Shown here: positions 61,368-64,000 of the stretch, piece after piece
Position numbering within the stretch: position 1 is the stretch's first letter
Layout of the letters: every line of letters begins with the position of its first letter
Assembly (NCBI GenBank): GCA_018712785.1
Contig: DVGK01000043.1
Span: forward strand, 1-64,000
Reading direction: 5' to 3'
DNA: 64,000 bases
From: Candidatus Choladousia intestinavium
GTDB taxonomy: Bacteria; Bacillota; Clostridia; Lachnospirales; Lachnospiraceae
Program-made: the position numbers and the translations under genes
Notes under the pieces: model-generated
Told to the model about the DNA's origin: nothing
Seen by the model: the letters and a program-made list of their open reading frames with translations, nothing else
Databases searched by the model: none

Positions 61368-62219
61368 TTAGGAATTCAGAAGCTCCTTATAGATCTCTCT
61401 CTTGCTGACTCCCCGGTCTCCGGCAGCAGCCTTCATGGCCTCTTTTTTATCCATCCCCTGCCCTATGTAAAAATCCACATGTTCCTGGATGCTCATATTC
61501 TCCCATACCCTTCTCTCATCCTCCTGTACCTCTTCCCTGGTTTTCCCTTCCAGCACAAGGACGCATTCCCCCCTGGGAGACTCTGTCTCATACCGCTTCA
61601 AAGCTCCGGAAAGCGTCGTCTCCCAGCTCTCTTCATGCCGTTTTGTCAGTTCCCGGCACAAGGTAAGTCTTCGGTCTCCTAACGTCTCGTATAGCTCCTT
61701 CAGGGTCTCCGCAAGACGGTGAGGCGCCTCATACAACAGAATCGTCCTGGTTTCTCTCTGCAGCTCCCAAAGGATCCTGCGCCTCTCTTTCTTTTCTCTG
61801 GGAAGAAAAGCCTCAAAGCAAAACCTCCTGGAAGAAAGACCGGAAAGAGTCAGGGCCGTAACACAGGCACAGGGTCCCGGAAGAGAAGTGACGGCGATGC
61901 CTGCATCCCTGCACATGCGCACCAGCTCCTCTCCGGGATCTGAAATTCCCGGAGTTCCCGCGTCCGTGATCAGAGCGATGTTCTCGCCCTTTAGAAGTCT
62001 CTTTACCAGCATTCTTCCCTTTTCGATCTTATTATACTCATGGTAGCTGGTCATAGGCGTATGAATTTCAAAATGGTTCAGAAGCTTGATGCTGTTTCTT
62101 GTGTCTTCCGCCGCGATCAAATCCGCCTCTTTTAAAGTACGCACCACGCGCATGGTAATATCCTCCAGATTTCCGATGGGCGTAGCGCACAGATACAGCA
62201 TTCCCTTTTCTCCGGTCAT
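61368..62219 (-). CDS. rsmI: 16S rRNA (cytidine-1402 2'-O)-methyltransferase
   Basis: A 283-residue tetrapyrrole-methylase-fold enzyme acting on C1402 in the ribosomal P site. Motifs: LYLCATPIGNLEDITMRVVR at the start, AAEDTRNSIKLLNHFEIHTP, ITDAGTPGISDPGEELVRMC, SLPGPCACVTALTLSGLSS. Length is normal. GGGGG lies before the ATG, 12 bases after trmN6; it is part of the conserved holB-ricT-trmN6-rsmI order. Confidence 0.96.
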   Translation of the reverse strand: MTGEKGMLYLCATPIGNLEDITMRVVRTLKEADLIAAEDTRNSIKLLNHFEIHTPMTSYHEYNKIEKGRMLVKRLLKGENIALITDAGTPGISDPGEELVRMCRDAGIAVTSLPGPCACVTALTLSGLSSRRFCFEAFLPREKKERRRILWELQRETRTILLYEAPHRLAETLKELYETLGDRRLTLCRELTKRHEESWETTLSGALKRYETESPRGECVLVLEGKTREEVQEDERRVWENMSIQEHVDFYIGQGMDKKEAMKAAAGDRGVSKREIYKELLNS

Positions 62220-62231
62220 AAAATCCCCCTT

Positions 62232-62969
62232 CTAATATCCGTATATTTCCAGGACCTCTCTGGTATACTCTCCCGGAGCCTGATACACGATCAGCGGCTT
62301 TTCCACTGTCATTCTGGGACGTCCGCCCCTGACGGCCTCAATCAGAACCATATTAGGCTCCCGGTCAGCATATGGATAAACCAACCTCATCCTTTTAGGC
62401 TCCAGCCGATGTTCCGACAGCGCCCGGATAATCTCCGCCAGTCTGAAAGGTCTGTGTACCATATAAAATCTGCCTCCGGCTTTCAGAAGCCTAGCCGCGG
62501 CCGAAACCACGTCCTCCAGTGTACAGAAAATCTCATGGCGCGCCGCCGCCTTATCCAAATCTTGGTTCACCAGACCATGACTCTCCGTCATATAAGGCGG
62601 ATTAGAAGTCACCACATCAAAGGAAGCCGGGGCAAACAGCTCCCCGGCCTTTTTAATGTCCCCCTGAACAATAGATACCCGATCCTCTATCCCGTTCAGA
62701 GCTACGCTTCTTACCGCCATATCCACACTTTTCTCTGAAATCTCCAGGCCGGAAAAGCTTTCTCCTTTCGTCTTGGCCGCCAGAAGAATCGGGATAATTC
62801 CGGTGCCCGTTCCCAGATCCAGCACATTCTCGCCCTCTCTGACTTTGGCAAACCCCGTCAGGAGGACAGCATCCATTCCAAAGCAGAACAGCTTTTCATT
62901 CTGTATAATCCGGAATCCGTCCCTGTGCAGATTATCCACACGTTCTCCCTCTTTCAGTTCAATCTTCAT
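62232..62969 (-). CDS. trmN6: tRNA1(Val) A37 N6-methyltransferase-like
   Basis: A 245-residue SAM-dependent adenine-N6 methyltransferase of the YfiC/TrmN6 type. SAM loop VLDLGTGTGIIPILLAAKTK, the acidic residue stretch GLEISEKSVDMAVRSVALNG and the catalytic NPPY in VVTSNPPYMTESHG. The start (ERVDNLHRDGFRIIQNEKLF) is typical of the Firmicute YabB branch. It overlaps the ricT stop by 11 bases, so it is translationally coupled. Confidence 0.9.
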   Translation of the reverse strand: MKIELKEGERVDNLHRDGFRIIQNEKLFCFGMDAVLLTGFAKVREGENVLDLGTGTGIIPILLAAKTKGESFSGLEISEKSVDMAVRSVALNGIEDRVSIVQGDIKKAGELFAPASFDVVTSNPPYMTESHGLVNQDLDKAAARHEIFCTLEDVVSAAARLLKAGGRFYMVHRPFRLAEIIRALSEHRLEPKRMRLVYPYADREPNMVLIEAVRGGRPRMTVEKPLIVYQAPGEYTREVLEIYGY

Positions 62970-63876
62970 TCAGTTTTGACTTTCCTTCCTTTTTATCCAG
63001 AGCCTCCAGCTGCTTTAATTCCTTGTCTACAGCTCCCTTATCCCTGGCTTTTTCTTTTCTTCGTCTTGGCTTGAACTTTAAATCCTGGGCGTCATACTCG
63101 TGAAGTTCTTTCTCATCATTTACATCAATCAAGACCTTCACCCTCTGCCTGAGAACATTTACGCTCTGAACCTCGCCCTTTAAGCCGTCCGCAGTCGTTA
63201 CCATATCTCCCGGAGACGGAAGGCGGCTGTTCAGATACTCGTAAGTCTCCTCCTCATTCTTCAGACAGCACATAAGTCTGCCGCAGACCCCCGAAATCTT
63301 CGTTGGATTCAGGGAAAGATTCTGCTCCTTTGCCATCTTAATGGACACCGGCGCGAATTCCGAAAGAAAGGTGCTGCAGCAAAGGGCTCTTCCGCAGATA
63401 CCGATCCCTCCCAGAATCTTTGTCTCGTCTCTCACTCCGATCTGACGCAGTTCAATTCTCATTTTAAAAACTGCGGCCAGGTCCTTCACCAGCTCGCGGA
63501 AATCAATTCTTCCGTCTGCTGTAAAATAAAACAAAACCTTATTGTTGTCGAAGGTGTATTCTGTGTCAATCAGCTTCATCTCCAGCCCATGCTTGCGTAT
63601 CTTCTCCAGGCAGATCCGCATGGCGTCCTTCTCCTTGGCCCGGTTCTTTTTGGCTCTCGCGTCATCCTCCTGAGTAGCCACGCGGATTACCGGCTTTAAG
63701 GGCTGTACCACCTTCTCTTCTTCTACCTCCCGGACTTTTCCCACCACGGTTCCGTATTCAATCCCCCTGGCGGTTTCTACGATTACGTGATCGGAAGGCC
63801 GGATCTTATAATTTTTGGGGTCAAAATAATAGACCTTCCCCGCGTTTCTGAATCTTACTCCAACTATCTTAACCAT
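62959..63876 (-). CDS. ricT: RicT/YaaT PSP1-domain protein
   Basis: A 305-residue member of the Ric complex (with RicA and RicF) that supports sporulation, RNA maturation by RNase Y and phosphorelay in Bacillus. The PSP1 domain carries cysteine pairs GICGRALCCSTFLSEF and GVCGRLMCCLKNEEET, used for [4Fe-4S] binding in the complex. The N-terminus is MVKIVGVRFRNAGKVYYFDP and the C-terminus a basic tail. It overlaps the holB stop by eight bases. Confidence 0.93.
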   Translation of the reverse strand: MVKIVGVRFRNAGKVYYFDPKNYKIRPSDHVIVETARGIEYGTVVGKVREVEEEKVVQPLKPVIRVATQEDDARAKKNRAKEKDAMRICLEKIRKHGLEMKLIDTEYTFDNNKVLFYFTADGRIDFRELVKDLAAVFKMRIELRQIGVRDETKILGGIGICGRALCCSTFLSEFAPVSIKMAKEQNLSLNPTKISGVCGRLMCCLKNEEETYEYLNSRLPSPGDMVTTADGLKGEVQSVNVLRQRVKVLIDVNDEKELHEYDAQDLKFKPRRRKEKARDKGAVDKELKQLEALDKKEGKSKLNED

Positions 63877-64000
63877 GTATATTCTCCTTTATGACAAGGA
63901 ACAGAAGCTCGATTGTCAAATCAAAGTTCACGTTGGCGGCCAGACGCCTTTTCGCCGTCTCAATCGCCTTCATCACTTCCTCCGCCCCCTCATAGGAGCA
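63869..64000 (-). CDS. holB: DNA polymerase III delta-prime subunit, C-terminal end (runs off right edge)
   Basis: The last 43 codons of a gene entering from the right: IETAKRRLAANVNFDLTIEL and LLFLVIKENIHG. The pattern 'LAANVNFDL-IELLL' is typical of the C-terminus of HolB, a clamp-loader subunit. Its place before ricT, trmN6 and rsmI matches the conserved Firmicute order. It overlaps the ricT start by eight bases. Confidence 0.85.
   Translation of the reverse strand, partial: CSYEGAEEVMKAIETAKRRLAANVNFDLTIELLFLVIKENIHG

Noticed and set aside
58418-61682. Long plus-strand frames (405 and 499 codons) over the deacetylase, FucO and rsmI genes
   Set aside because: They cross several genes and gaps, lack ribosome sites and show His/Arg/Ser-rich shadow composition.

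Overview
The window reads as the chromosome of a strictly anaerobic, sporulation-lineage Firmicute, most likely a Lachnospiraceae-type Clostridium (a Blautia-like relative is possible, but the genus cannot be fixed from sequence alone). The grounds are class III ribonucleotide reductase, HPr kinase, RicT/YaaT, a SpoIIQ-like protein, a VanW protein, the RACo-like ASKHA protein, strong AGGAGG ribosome sites and compact operons. No rRNA, tRNA, CRISPR array, phage or intact transposon was seen. Only the two edge genes are cut: glmM at the left and holB at the right.

Layout. 1-6.5 kb: the 5' end of glmM, a decayed ABC-transporter ATPase, then a plus-strand cluster of a BlaI-type repressor (operator inside its promoter), a sensor-less BlaR1-type metalloprotease, two unrecognised membrane-anchored proteins (one frameshifted), a truncated YcxB-like copy and an intact YcxB-like gene. 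6.6-14.2 kb: a trigger-factor-like lipoprotein, an SGNH/MBOAT acyl-transfer pair, an orphan acyl-CoA carboxyltransferase, a cluster of palindromes and cardiolipin synthase. 14.4-22.5 kb: nrdD fused to a redoxin under tandem NrdR boxes, hflX, a GNAT enzyme, a small HTH protein and a Zn/Cd-type P-ATPase with a CadC/CzrA-type operator. 22.5-41.4 kb: almost entirely minus strand. It holds two RNA methyltransferases with an aminotransferase/Lrp/AIR-synthase-like operon, a VanW protein, a DnaQ-like exonuclease with a tiny membrane protein, a radical SAM protein, an ASKHA corrinoid-activator-like protein, ROK glucokinase, hprK, uvrC, greA, a HAD phosphatase, a ThrE-like exporter, a GIY-YIG protein and a degenerate M23 protein. 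41.5-51.2 kb: glgP, ileS, a YesL-like protein, a heptad-repeat coiled-coil gene, sfsA and a ROK regulator. 51.4-60.8 kb: a sugar-catabolic locus (SIS isomerase-like, ABC importer, class II aldolase, FGGY kinase), then a polysaccharide deacetylase and a FucO-like lactaldehyde reductase. 60.9-64 kb: a small membrane protein and the conserved rsmI-trmN6-ricT-holB block.

How the parts fit. HPrK, ROK glucokinase, the ROK regulator, glycogen phosphorylase and the ABC sugar locus describe a carbohydrate fermenter. The class II aldolase and FucO-like reductase together imply 6-deoxyhexose use, with lactaldehyde reduced to propanediol, but no sugar isomerase gene is present. The most interesting leads are the NrdD-redoxin fusion with its NrdR boxes, the sensor-less BlaI/BlaR1 cluster with unknown partners, the metal ATPase with duplicated HMA and His-Cys modules, the 15-heptad protein on a 21-bp minisatellite, and two intergenic palindrome clusters.
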